Assembly (NCBI RefSeq): GCF_000813965.1
Contig: NZ_JWLI01000013.1
Location: 1 to 64,000, forward strand
Source: Leisingera sp. ANG-M7
Lineage (GTDB): Bacteria; Pseudomonadota; Alphaproteobacteria; Rhodobacterales; Rhodobacteraceae
DNA length: 64,000 bases
Direction: 5' to 3'
The translations under genes were made by a program, and so were the position numbers. Within the stretch, counting starts at the first letter, position 1. Every line of letters begins with the position of its first letter. The notes under the pieces were generated by a model. That model did no database searches. It was given only the letters and a program-made list of their open reading frames with translations, and was not told where the DNA came from. This document shows positions 27,719-35,939 of the stretch, in pieces.

Positions 27719-28702
27719 TTACTCGGCCGCGTGCCCGCCCATTGCCGCAGCCGCCCGGGCCAAACACTGCTGCGCGTCTTCCATGAGGTCCGCGAGAATG
27801 CGGCCCGCAGGTGCCGCCGAGCGGATCAGGCCGATGCCTTCGCCAGCGAAAGCCGTTGCCACTTCCGGATCACCCGCATCCAGAGCCGCCGACCATTTTG
27901 CGGCTTCAGCATCTGCTTCCTTCCTCAAGGCCGCTTCGGAGCCGTGCCATTTCTGAATGAAGGAATTGCGCAGCACGCGGCCATTGTAGCGGGCGGGCCA
28001 GTCATAGCCGCGGACCACGTCGACCACCTTGGTGCGAATCGTATCGTCACCGGTTGCCGCCAGCGCGCGGTCCAGGATGCGCGGATGCACCAGCGCCTCG
28101 TGCGACGCCCAGAACCGGGTGCCGATCACCGCCCCATCCGCGCCCAGCATCAGGGCCGCCGCCAGGCCGCGCCCGTCGGTGATCCCGCCGGCGGCGCAGA
28201 GCAGCGCCTGGCTGTTGCGGCGTGCGATGTCATCCGCGATTTCGGGAACCAGCGCAAAGGTGCCGCGCGCCTCGCCGTGACCGCCGGCATCCGCGCCCTG
28301 AGCCACGAGGATGTCCGCGCCGCAGTCCAGCGCCTGCCGGGCATCGCGCAGGGTCTGGACCTGGCAGATCAGCGGCACGCCGGCATCCCGGACCGCAGGC
28401 GCAAAGGGCGCCGGATTGCCGAAGGACAGGAATACTGCTGCAGGATCCTGCGCCAGTACCAGATCAAGCAGATGCGGCTGTTCCGCCAGCTTCCAGGTGA
28501 TCAGCCCGCAGCCCGCGCGGGCCCCCTCGGCGGCGGCGAACTGCTGTTCGATCCAGCCGGCATCTCCATAAGCCCCCCCGATCATGCCCAGCCCGCCGGC
28601 CTGGGTGACGGCGCGGGCCAGCGCGCCGCCCGCAGCAAAGGCCATCGGCGCCTGGATCACCGGGCAGGCAATCCCCAGCGCCTCTGTCAGCCGTGTCTTC
28701 AT
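27719..28702 (-). CDS. Nitronate monooxygenase (2-nitropropane dioxygenase family)
   Basis: 327 residues from the ATG at 28702 (a longer frame lacks a ribosome site). FMN-dependent TIM barrel: IACPVIQAPMAFAAGGALARAVTQAGGLGMIGG at the N-terminus, VAQGADAGGHGE (catalytic His region) and LMLGADGAVIGTRFWAS (phosphate binding). It oxidises alkyl nitronates or related nitro compounds. Its start overlaps the stop of the tautomerase gene (ATGA), so it closes a four-gene operon. Confidence 0.9.
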   Translation of the reverse strand: MKTRLTEALGIACPVIQAPMAFAAGGALARAVTQAGGLGMIGGAYGDAGWIEQQFAAAEGARAGCGLITWKLAEQPHLLDLVLAQDPAAVFLSFGNPAPFAPAVRDAGVPLICQVQTLRDARQALDCGADILVAQGADAGGHGEARGTFALVPEIADDIARRNSQALLCAAGGITDGRGLAAALMLGADGAVIGTRFWASHEALVHPRILDRALAATGDDTIRTKVVDVVRGYDWPARYNGRVLRNSFIQKWHGSEAALRKEADAEAAKWSAALDAGDPEVATAFAGEGIGLIRSAAPAGRILADLMEDAQQCLARAAAAMGGHAAE

Positions 28703-28920
28703 TGCGCCTGCTTCCGGTACTCCTGAACTGGCAGGCCGCCCACGCCCCAATCCTCCAGAGGAACCTCGTCGATCACAACAAATGTGGTTGCCGGGTTCTT
28801 GCCCAGAATGTCCTGCAGCAGACCGGTGACCCCGGTGATCAATTGCGCCTTCTGTTCTGCGCTTGGGCCTGTCCCCTCAGGGCCGCCCTCACGGGTGACT
28901 TTGATATTCACATAGGGCAT
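28699..28920 (-). CDS. 4-oxalocrotonate tautomerase-like protein
   Basis: 73 residues. Begins MPYVNIKVTREGG: the N-terminal proline after Met removal is the catalytic base of the tautomerase superfamily. ATTFVVIDEVPLEDWGVGGLPV is the characteristic second half. Probably a small oligomer acting on keto/enol intermediates produced by its operon partners. Overlaps the nitronate monooxygenase gene. Confidence 0.88.
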   Translation of the reverse strand: MPYVNIKVTREGGPEGTGPSAEQKAQLITGVTGLLQDILGKNPATTFVVIDEVPLEDWGVGGLPVQEYRKQAQ

Positions 28921-28923
28921 CGG

Positions 28924-29304
28924 TTAGTCCTTTCGCGGAACATAGGAGAAGACTTTCGCAACGATGCGCCATTCGGCACCGTGGCGGACAAGGGTCAGCA
29001 GATCGTGGAAGTCCCGGCCCATCATGGTCATCCGGGCGCTGACATGGGCCAGCCGGTTGCTGGCAAAGGCGATCTCCAGGATCTCCTCTTCGCGCGGGTC
29101 GCCGCGTTTGGACGGCGGCTCGCGTCCGTCGACCCGGGCCATGTAGGTTTCCAGATCCAGATACAGCTCATCATCTTCAGTGGCGCAGACATAGGCCAGC
29201 TGCGGGTGAAAGACCTTGCGCAGCATGGTGCTGTCGGCGTGATGGAGACCCTCGAAATAGGCCTCCATCAGTGCGCCGACCACCTTGTGATCGGCAGGCG
29301 TCAT
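28924..29304 (-). CDS. NTF2-like (lumazine-binding type) protein
   Basis: 126 residues: LMEAYFEGLHHADSTMLRKVFHPQLAYV then a long acidic turn and HDLLTLVRHGAEWRIVAKVFSYVP. This is the pattern of the putative lumazine-binding / SnoaL-like group. Role unknown. Start overlaps the GST stop (ATGA at 29301-29304), which places it firmly in the operon. Confidence 0.75.
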   Translation of the reverse strand: MTPADHKVVGALMEAYFEGLHHADSTMLRKVFHPQLAYVCATEDDELYLDLETYMARVDGREPPSKRGDPREEEILEIAFASNRLAHVSARMTMMGRDFHDLLTLVRHGAEWRIVAKVFSYVPRKD

Positions 29305-29912
29305 TGGATCAGCCCCTCTGCGCGCATTGCGGCCTGGGCGGACGGGCGATTGGCGCTGCGGCTTACAAAGGCGGCCAGATTGGGCCAGCGGGAGAGGTCG
29401 ATGCCGGTGAAATTGGCCCAGTTCGAAACTACGAACAGATAGGCATCCGCCACTGAGAACTGATCCTCAACCAGCCATTCGCGGCCATCCGCCAACTGCG
29501 CCTCGATCAGATCGAACTTGCCTGCAACTGCGGTGCGAGCTTCGTTTTTGCCGGCCTCGGACGTACCGTCTCGGAACAGCGGGCCAAAGGCCTTGTGCAG
29601 CTCGGTTCCGATCCAGTTGAGCTGTTCCTGCATCCGTGACCGGGCCAGGGTGCCTGCGGCCGGCGCCAGGCCCGCCTCCGGGTGGCTGTCGGCGATATAC
29701 TGCAAAATGGCCGGCCCTTCGGTGAGGATGCCGCCGTCCTCCAGGTCCAGGGCCGGAACATAGCCCTTGGGGTTGATTGCACGGTAATCCGCACCGCCTT
29801 CGGTCCGGCCTGCCGCGGTATCGACAGCCTCGATTTCAAACGGGCGGCCGGTTTCATGCAGGGCGATGTGGCTGGCCATCGGGCAGGCGCCGGGTTTGTA
29901 GTAAAGTTTCAT
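29301..29912 (-). CDS. Beta-class glutathione S-transferase
   Basis: 203 residues. N-terminal thioredoxin-fold domain MKLYYKPGACPMASHIAL with the Cys characteristic of bacterial beta GSTs, NPKGYVPAL (cis-Pro) and LTEGPAILQYIAD (glutathione-binding E-G/S pair). All-helical C-domain with FSVADAYLFVVSNW. First gene of the GST / NTF2 / tautomerase / nitronate monooxygenase operon, divergent from a LysR gene. Together these look like a detoxification pathway for an electrophilic or nitro compound. Confidence 0.92.
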   Translation of the reverse strand: MKLYYKPGACPMASHIALHETGRPFEIEAVDTAAGRTEGGADYRAINPKGYVPALDLEDGGILTEGPAILQYIADSHPEAGLAPAAGTLARSRMQEQLNWIGTELHKAFGPLFRDGTSEAGKNEARTAVAGKFDLIEAQLADGREWLVEDQFSVADAYLFVVSNWANFTGIDLSRWPNLAAFVSRSANRPSAQAAMRAEGLIQ

Positions 29913-30020
29913 GACAGTCTCCTGTGTCGGTGATGCCCTCTGGATACCGCCTAGAATGATTTATTGATAATATTGTGTTTTCAGCATAACGATTGAAAAA
30001 TCAGATCATGTTGAGACCCG

Positions 30021-30905
30021 ATGAAACACGACCAGCTCCTTGCCCTGGAGGCGATTGTCTCCACCGGAACCTTTCGCGGCGCGGCGGAGCGGCTGCATAA
30101 ATCGCAGTCCGCCGTCAGTCACACCATCCGCCAGCTGGAGGAAGAGCTGGAACTGGAACTGTTCAGCCGCGAGGCCTACCGCCCGGCGCTCACTCCGGCA
30201 GGTGAAATCTTCTACCGCGAGGCGTCGCGGGTGCTGCGGCAGATGCAGGGGCTGAGATCCACAGCGGCCCGGCTGCGCGCCCGGGAAGAACCGGAGCTGA
30301 CCGTGGCTGTCAGCGCGACGATGGATCTGGACTCCTTGCTGCCTGCCCTTGCCGACACCGGGCGGTGCCACCCGGCGACCCACCTGCGCTTGCGGATGGA
30401 GATGATGGGCGGACCGATTGCGCGGCTGATGGAGGGCAAGGCGGATATCGCGCTGGCCTCCCTGGACGGCGTGCCCTTGGACGATGTGGAGGCGGAGCCG
30501 GTTGCCGAGGTCACGATCCGGCCGGTGGCAAGCCCCGGCCTAGGCCTGCCCGCCGGGTCCCGCGCCTTGTCAGCTGCCGAAATGCAAAGCCATGTTCAGG
30601 TGGTCGCGGCCGGGACTGGCGGCGCGGCCCATGAGCAGAGCCGCGACTTGCTGCCAGGCGGGCTGAAATGGACCGTCTCCGACCTCGCGGCCAAGAAAAA
30701 GGTGATCCTCGCCGGGCTTGGCTGGGGCGGTCTGCCGGATCACATGACAGAACAGGAGCGGCGCTCCGGAACGCTATTTTCTCTGAATCTGGAAGGGTTT
30801 CCCCTTCGCCGGACAATGATTTTCAAAATGAGACGGAGGGACCAGCCAGTTGGTGTTGTTGCCGATGAACTGTGGAGTAAAATCGGGCCTGCTGAGCTGG
30901 CATAG
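30021..30905 (+). CDS. LysR-type regulator divergent from the GST operon
   Basis: 294 residues. HTH at the N-terminus (LLALEAIVSTGTFRGAAERLHKSQSAVSHTIRQLEEEL), effector domain from ELTVAVSATMDLDSLLPAL to the end. The 108-bp divergent promoter space toward the GST gene is AT-rich, as usual for an autoregulated LysR that activates its neighbour in response to a pathway intermediate. Intact, unlike the two LysR genes to the left. Confidence 0.9.
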   Translation: MKHDQLLALEAIVSTGTFRGAAERLHKSQSAVSHTIRQLEEELELELFSREAYRPALTPAGEIFYREASRVLRQMQGLRSTAARLRAREEPELTVAVSATMDLDSLLPALADTGRCHPATHLRLRMEMMGGPIARLMEGKADIALASLDGVPLDDVEAEPVAEVTIRPVASPGLGLPAGSRALSAAEMQSHVQVVAAGTGGAAHEQSRDLLPGGLKWTVSDLAAKKKVILAGLGWGGLPDHMTEQERRSGTLFSLNLEGFPLRRTMIFKMRRRDQPVGVVADELWSKIGPAELA

Positions 30906-31032
30906 CGCCGAAAGCTTCCAGCTCGGCGGCCCCCGGTCCTAGAAGCCAGCCGCAGCGAAATGGCGGTTTCGCGGACCCATTGAGTTGAACAACTGCGAAA
31001 GATCCGTGAGGTGCCGTTGCCGCGCCGCCATA

Positions 31033-31116
31033 GACAGATATGTTGTCTACTCTCGGGTTTCGACGGAACAGCAGGGGCGGTCCAGCCAGGGGCTGGAAGC
31101 ACAACGGGCGAGACGC
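31033..31116 (+). pseudogene. Serine recombinase N-terminal remnant
   Basis: Encodes DRYVVYSRVSTEQQGRSSQGLEAQRAR, closely matching the first 27 residues of the intact serine recombinase at 40756 (EYVVYYRVSTERQGRSGLG...), including the catalytic Ser in RVST. Coding similarity stops after ~84 bp. It is a scrap of a related mobile element just outside the left att repeat. Confidence 0.8.
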
Positions 31117-31292
31117 GGGCTATACTCGTATTCATGCCAGAAGATGTGCGCCTTGGTTTCACCGGTGCTCGTCTGGAAGCGATCTGCTCCATTGAATCTG
31201 ATGGTGAGAAAATCCCCCGCGGTCTGCAGTTTTCCGTCCGCAATTTTGATCCAATCCGCCACATCCTGTAGGAGGCTTTGGGGACACAACAG

Positions 31293-31405
31293 CTAGTCAT
31301 CCCCACGTGTCTGTAGGTTTTCGATCAGCTCTTTCGTCGAAGCCATGTTCTTCAGGTAAAAGCGTTCCAGCTGATCTACCGACGTGCCAGCATTCTTGGC
31401 CAAGG
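31293..31405 (-). pseudogene. Tyrosine-integrase C-terminal remnant beside the left att repeat
   Basis: Encodes LAKNAGTSVDQLERFYLKNM-(A)STKELIENLQTRGDD, nearly the same as the last 37 residues of the intact integrase at 55837, including the catalytic Tyr. It carries its own stop (TAG rather than TGA) and several silent changes. Only this 3' end remains, 57 bp from the att repeat, so another element of the same family once sat to the left of this att. Confidence 0.85.
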
Positions 31406-31461
31406 TGGAGGAAAAGCCATTCGCGGCAAGCGCTTGAAAATTAATCTCTTTTTCTAGAAAA

Positions 31462-31509
31462 ATGGTGCCCGGGGGCGGAATCGAACCACCGACACGAGGA
31501 TTTTCAATC
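31462..31509. repeat. Left attachment repeat (48 bp, copy of the tRNA-Phe 3' end)
   Basis: Identical over 48 bp to 57122-57169, covering CCA, acceptor 3' strand, T arm, variable loop and the anticodon-stem 3' side of tRNA-Phe. After 31509 the sequences diverge. With the integrase next to the other copy, these are attL and attR of a 25,660-bp integrated element. Confidence 0.95.
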
Positions 31510-31584
31510 ACATTACCAAAAGTGATTTCAAGTAGTTAGATGATGTTGCTGAATTTTGTGTAAAACTTTTGCTCTGAAGATAGT

Positions 31585-32349
31585 TCAAGCATCTAGAGGC
31601 CAGAAGTTCAAAGACGCAATTATACCACCTGGAAACCAGCCACTGTAGATCACACACAGCACCCGCTGGGTGAACGCTAACCCAGGTAATGCTAGCAAAG
31701 AAAACCCGAGTGCGAACAGTACTAGCACTAAATAAACCCAAAACCGCGAGGTATTACGGTCCTGCGCGCTGTAGTAGCTACTAAGCACGTCCATCTTTAG
31801 TTGGCCGTCATCATCTTTCCGCAAGCCATCTGAGGCAGTTTTTATGCTTTTCGAGCGGTCCAGCCACGGAGCTCTTTCAACAAGAGCTTTTGCTGCACTT
31901 GGTCGCCGAGACTTAATGGTTACGTACATGGCCCTCAGATTTCGAGCCGAAACGCTATCAAGAGAAGTCGTCACATAGTCTTGTTTGTCACTTGCGCTCT
32001 TTACCACTGCTGGGGCGAAGACTCTAAATGCGATGACCCCAAGGCCCAAACACATCAAGCCAAGATAGAGTACGTTCAAACGAGTAGAGAAATCGAACCA
32101 TGGGCTACAGACTTGCGCAGAAGCCTGCTTTTCTAGCAGCCCCCCAAGACCACCTAGATAGTTTTCAATCTCGGCATGGTAGAGGACTAAGTACCCAATA
32201 AACGGCGCGGACATCGAAATTGTCGCCGGGGCGCTTTGACCAAAGCCTCGAAGCAAGTGCCAATTGATGACACGTTTTCTCCACCCCTCAGGCGTCCAAC
32301 CCACATTGTTTTTTTCTTTTCTAAATATCAAAAGAGCGTCATCCGACAT
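31585..32349 (-). CDS. Four-helix membrane protein, fourth gene of the ABC three-component operon
   Basis: 254 residues. Two hydrophobic pairs: TISMSAPFIGYLVLYHA and LYLGLMCLGLGVIAFRVFA in the first half, then a soluble ~90-residue loop (SARNLRAMYVTIKSRRPSAAKALVE...), then FWVYLVLVLFALGFSLLALPG and LCVIYSGWFPGGIIASL. No family recognised. The ATG lies inside the last codons of the SMC-like ATPase gene (11-bp overlap), so production is coupled. In conflict systems such a membrane protein could be a pore-type effector; that is inference. Confidence 0.75.
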   Translation of the reverse strand: MSDDALLIFRKEKNNVGWTPEGWRKRVINWHLLRGFGQSAPATISMSAPFIGYLVLYHAEIENYLGGLGGLLEKQASAQVCSPWFDFSTRLNVLYLGLMCLGLGVIAFRVFAPAVVKSASDKQDYVTTSLDSVSARNLRAMYVTIKSRRPSAAKALVERAPWLDRSKSIKTASDGLRKDDDGQLKMDVLSSYYSAQDRNTSRFWVYLVLVLFALGFSLLALPGLAFTQRVLCVIYSGWFPGGIIASLNFWPLDA

Positions 32350-34261
32350 TCAAATTCAATGTTCTATTTTCGTGAGTGTAAAAATCGCCGACTGTTATCC
32401 CTGGCTTGTTCAGCTCATCTGCAATCATAGAGGTAGCGATAATAATCTGGTTGCTAGAGGCGGCATTGATAGATTTCTCATGCAATATCCTCTGGAAGTT
32501 TTTACTGCGATCAGGCTCCATCCCCTTATCCTCGACAGTATCCATCAGCATGAACCGAGGATGTGAGAACGAACGTGAATTCGCAGCTGCTACGGCAAGT
32601 GATGCAATGAAACTGTTTCGAAGATACACCATCGAACTCGCCGAAAAGAAAGATTCTCCATTAACATTCAAGCGATCACCATCAAATTCAAATCCAACAG
32701 TTTGCGCATTCGTAAAGGTAGATTGACGCTCGAGATCTCTCCTAAGGAAATCCAGAACCTCGCTTTCAACAGTTCGCCTAGCACTAGATATTTGCTCGCG
32801 ATTTCGCCGCTCTGAAACTTCGATAGTTGCTTTTGCGTCATCAATCTGCCGTTGCAAATCATCCCTACGCTCCTGCGCCTCCCTCAACTCGGCGATGGCA
32901 GCCTTGCGAGTCGCAAGCTCTTCGAGCTTTCTTTGCGAGTACCCGGCTTCTCGGTTGAGTTTACGAAGCTCTGTACGCAGTTCAGTAGTCGGGCTTCGAA
33001 CAGAAATTGTATAGTGACGCCCCGCTTGTTCCCACAGCTCAGTTTTTGCAGTTAACTTAGCCCGGAGATCCGTTATTTTTTGATGCCTCGTGACCTGCAA
33101 ATCCAACGAGCTTTGACGCTGGCGGGCATACTCATTTATTAGCCGAAGAGCCCGTTCTTTAGTCTTTTCGTGATCGGTAGCTTGCTTACATAGTGAGCAT
33201 GCACCTTCAACTTCAACTTCGGTCACGGGAGCAAAGCATGCGGGACAGAAATCAAAAGCGAGGGCATTCAACTCATCGACAATGAGTTTGGACTCATGCA
33301 AAGCGTCGAGCTTCTTTGTTAAAGCTTCGATAAATTCATCAGAGTCTGCGGCATCCAGCTCTACAGCCTGAAGCTCAGATGTAATATCGGCAATTTCGGC
33401 TTGCAAACTTTGCAATCTTGCAAAGGTCTCTTGCTGGTCGTTGAGTGACAACCTGTCCTCAAATTGAGCCGAGAAGATCCTAGCTTCGATTCCTTCGATT
33501 TGAAGGTTCAGCTTGTTCAGATCATCTTCAAGGCGCTTTTGCTCCTGATTCACCCACTCCAAAGTAAGAGGATGGCCATCCCTTCCGTGCACACGAGTGA
33601 GTGTAGAGATACGTTCCACAGCCCCCTTAATCTCGGCCTCAAGTGCTTTTAGCTTAAGGCGAGCAGAATAATACTCTTGACTATAGGCACCAAGAAGTAG
33701 GTCCCCAACTGTTTGCCTAGTTATAGCGTCGTCGAAGGGTTGGTTTCTGAAAACCTTCTCAACAGTGCTAAGCTGGTCAGAATACAAGAGTCTTAAAACT
33801 TGATTCATTGTAATTTTAGTATTGGTCTCACCGTACTGAACCTCTGGGAGACCAAGGAGGCGGAATATGACTTGCGAAAAGCTCTCAGATTTTCCTCTTC
33901 GAAATGAATATCGTTCCCAGCCTTGTTCCGCATATTTATTAGCGTCCTCCGCAGGGCCAAAGAAAATCTTCATAGGCTGTGAAGACTTACGCTCAACCTC
34001 CCTTCGGAGCGTCAACTCCTTGCCGTTGAGCTTCACTCCCAGAATGACCACATCGCAAAGAAGAGCCGCCTCTCTCCATTGGTTTTCTAGGAGATCACCC
34101 CCCAAACCAAAAAAGATGAAGTCCATAATCGTTGATTTTCCGGAACTGTTCTCACCTCTAATGATGTTGAGCCCAGTGTGGAATTTCTCATCAAAGACAG
34201 CTTGCCCCCGACGGAGCACCGTAAGAGACGCTATTTCAAGGCTGGGCTTATACGATATCAT
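32339..34261 (-). CDS. SMC/Rad50-like ATPase of an ABC three-component (Lamassu-like) system
   Basis: 640 residues from the ATG at 34261 (AGGTGA upstream; GTG at 34273 is an alternative). Walker A NIIRGENSSGKSTIMDFIFF at residues ~34-53; long heptad coiled coil; a zinc-hook-like pair CPACFAPV...CSLCKQ near residue 330; then the second coil (REAQERRDDLQRQIDDAKAT) and a C-terminal head with PRFMLMDTVEDKGME as Walker B. The rolled-up Rad50 layout with a membrane of small partners is that of ABC-3C/Lamassu anti-phage systems. GC is lower than in core genes. Confidence 0.88.
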   Translation of the reverse strand: MISYKPSLEIASLTVLRRGQAVFDEKFHTGLNIIRGENSSGKSTIMDFIFFGLGGDLLENQWREAALLCDVVILGVKLNGKELTLRREVERKSSQPMKIFFGPAEDANKYAEQGWERYSFRRGKSESFSQVIFRLLGLPEVQYGETNTKITMNQVLRLLYSDQLSTVEKVFRNQPFDDAITRQTVGDLLLGAYSQEYYSARLKLKALEAEIKGAVERISTLTRVHGRDGHPLTLEWVNQEQKRLEDDLNKLNLQIEGIEARIFSAQFEDRLSLNDQQETFARLQSLQAEIADITSELQAVELDAADSDEFIEALTKKLDALHESKLIVDELNALAFDFCPACFAPVTEVEVEGACSLCKQATDHEKTKERALRLINEYARQRQSSLDLQVTRHQKITDLRAKLTAKTELWEQAGRHYTISVRSPTTELRTELRKLNREAGYSQRKLEELATRKAAIAELREAQERRDDLQRQIDDAKATIEVSERRNREQISSARRTVESEVLDFLRRDLERQSTFTNAQTVGFEFDGDRLNVNGESFFSASSMVYLRNSFIASLAVAAANSRSFSHPRFMLMDTVEDKGMEPDRSKNFQRILHEKSINAASSNQIIIATSMIADELNKPGITVGDFYTHENRTLNLNVG

Positions 34262-34775
34262 AGCTATAGTCACCTAATCTCGTCCGCGCGAAGATGCCGT
34301 CTTTTCCGCGCTCATCTATTTGCGGAAGCTTAGTGGATAAGAAATCCACAAGAGATGCATGCGCACTAGTAAATGTATCAATGGCTTCTTGCATTCGCCC
34401 ACTAATTGAATCTCGAACCAACCGGATTTCCTCGTTTTTCAACTCAGTCGCGTCGATCATTTTAGCTCCCGATAAAGCACTTACTGCAGCAGCGTGAATA
34501 ATCTCCATTCTTTCAAATACCACTCGGTCGCTGGGAACGCGTTCGTATGAACTAGGTGTGTAGTTCTTAACAAGCGAGTTTCGATCCCTCGCAAATCCTT
34601 GTACATTTCTGGGAGCTTTCAAATCCTGCAGTGCCCAAGGGAAGCATAGGAAAAAGTCGGCCACCCTGGCGGACCGATAAGAGAGCTGAGCACCCTGAGC
34701 AGAGTTCAGAAGAACAAGGTATCTAAACACCGTGTGATAGGGGTCATAGGCGGACGTGTAGGACAACGAAAACAT
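34248..34775 (-). CDS. ABC three-component system middle component
   Basis: 175 residues from the ATG at 34775, which overlaps the previous stop as TAATG (GAGGTGG just upstream). All-helical small protein: YDPYHTVFRYLVLLNSAQGAQLSYRSARVADFFLCFPW, then FERMEIIHAAAVSALSGAKM. The tyrosine-rich start and the position between the CTD-type protein and the ATPase match the middle components of ABC-3C systems. The exact MC subtype cannot be named from sequence reading. Confidence 0.7.
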   Translation of the reverse strand: MFSLSYTSAYDPYHTVFRYLVLLNSAQGAQLSYRSARVADFFLCFPWALQDLKAPRNVQGFARDRNSLVKNYTPSSYERVPSDRVVFERMEIIHAAAVSALSGAKMIDATELKNEEIRLVRDSISGRMQEAIDTFTSAHASLVDFLSTKLPQIDERGKDGIFARTRLGDYSYDIV

Positions 34776-35263
34776 TATTTCCACCTCACGAAACACCGGT
34801 CGGCAAGCCAGTATATCATGCCTCGCACGTGCGCATGATTGATGGTGAAATGCTCGAAACCTTCCCCCATATCCTGGAGGGTGGGTTGAACAATCTTTTC
34901 CTCAATAATCCCGTCGACAGCCCTCCGATCCATTCCGGCCTCGCTCGCGTGAGGGGTGATGTGATGTTCGAAAACGTCATTGATCCTTGCAAGAAACAAC
35001 GCAAAAATTCGCTGTGCAGAAGGGTAATGCTGCATCCTAAGAAGAAGCTTGGCAAACAACTCCTTCTTTAGTTCAGCACTTTCAATTTCGTCTTCACGTT
35101 CAGCATCGGTCAGCTTGTCTTTCAAACCTACGACACCCGAAGTTGAGCGATGATCCTGGAACATTTGCAGGTCATCGATGAAACCTTCTACTCCAGGGCC
35201 GCCCTCGTCGATTTCTTTACCCAGACGCCTCAAGAGACCGGGTATCTGTGAATGGTTGCTCAA
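34775..35263 (-). CDS. ABC three-component CTD-type protein lacking an effector domain
   Basis: 162 residues. The last ~100 residues (KKELFAKLLLRMQHYPSAQRIFALFLARINDVFEHHI, then EEKIVQPTLQDMGEGFEHF and VRGMIYWLADRCFVRW) follow the C-terminal domain of ABC-3C effectors, which typically ends G-M-(L/I)-Y-(Y/W)-L-x-x-x-C-x-(I/V)-x-W. Usually a nuclease, protease or other effector precedes this domain; here only ~60 polar residues do. First gene of the operon, upstream of the middle component. Confidence 0.68.
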   Translation of the reverse strand: MSNHSQIPGLLRRLGKEIDEGGPGVEGFIDDLQMFQDHRSTSGVVGLKDKLTDAEREDEIESAELKKELFAKLLLRMQHYPSAQRIFALFLARINDVFEHHITPHASEAGMDRRAVDGIIEEKIVQPTLQDMGEGFEHFTINHAHVRGMIYWLADRCFVRWK

Positions 35264-35655
35264 ACGGATAACCTAACTGCGTCGTCTTTTGGCCATTGGG
35301 CAGAATCAACCTAAGGCACAACTAGCTAGCGTGCAATCAATCAAATAGAATTTTGCATCTGGTTTTTTCCTAAGGCCGGGATAGCTGCTCGTGGTGCAAG
35401 TGTGCCAGGAACGCCAGCTAGGACCACCTAACCTTCCGATCGTCACTCAAGAAACTAGAAGCTCTTCAGCTTCACCACATTAGCTGCTACGACTGCTCTC
35501 GACATGGCAGACGCGGCCATGTTGGGGCGTGGAAACCCCTCTGCAACTAGGCCGTAAACTCGGCTGAACACCTTTGACCTATGGTCGGGGTGCCTGTGTT
35601 ATACAACAGGCTCCGGCTAAAGGCACAGGGTCCGTGTTGCAGCGGATTTCCAACA
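35264..35655. other. Upstream region of the ABC-3C operon, no gene seen
   Basis: No supported frame. Holds the promoter region for the leftward operon (AT-rich at 35300-35360) and the leader of the rightward genes. Confidence 0.4.
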
Positions 35656-35697
35656 CCCCGATCACCAGTCAACCGCGAGGGCGCTCGCTGATCGGGG
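35656..35697. repeat. Long imperfect hairpin
   Basis: Outer arms CCCCGATCA (35656-35664) and TGATCGGGG (35689-35697) are perfect inverse complements; inside, GCGAG and CTCGC pair around GGCG directly next to the right arm. The asymmetric ~10-nt bulge on the left strand makes it a structured RNA or folded single-strand candidate rather than a simple terminator. No T tract follows. Confidence 0.6.
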
Positions 35698-35939
35698 CGC
35701 TATGCAGGCAAACACACCAAACCCTAGCCGGATGGCAGGCATGGCGGTCAGCAATACGGATCGGTTTGTCCGTGATGTGTGCTGCAAAGCCGTCCCAACT
35801 TTTCCAACGTCAGCCCATTTGAACCTGTTGGCCTTCAGCCGTTCAGGAGGGATCGCCTTCTGGCCAAGGAGCGGAATTACCCAAAACACGGCTGGCCCTC
35901 GGCGGGCCAACGGCTGCCAAGAAATTACGGAGGTCCGGT

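Noticed and set aside
31292-31511. Apparent 72-codon protein starting MIENPRVGGSIPPPG
   Set aside because: Its first residues are translated from the tRNA-derived att repeat; only the integrase-derived 3' part is meaningful.
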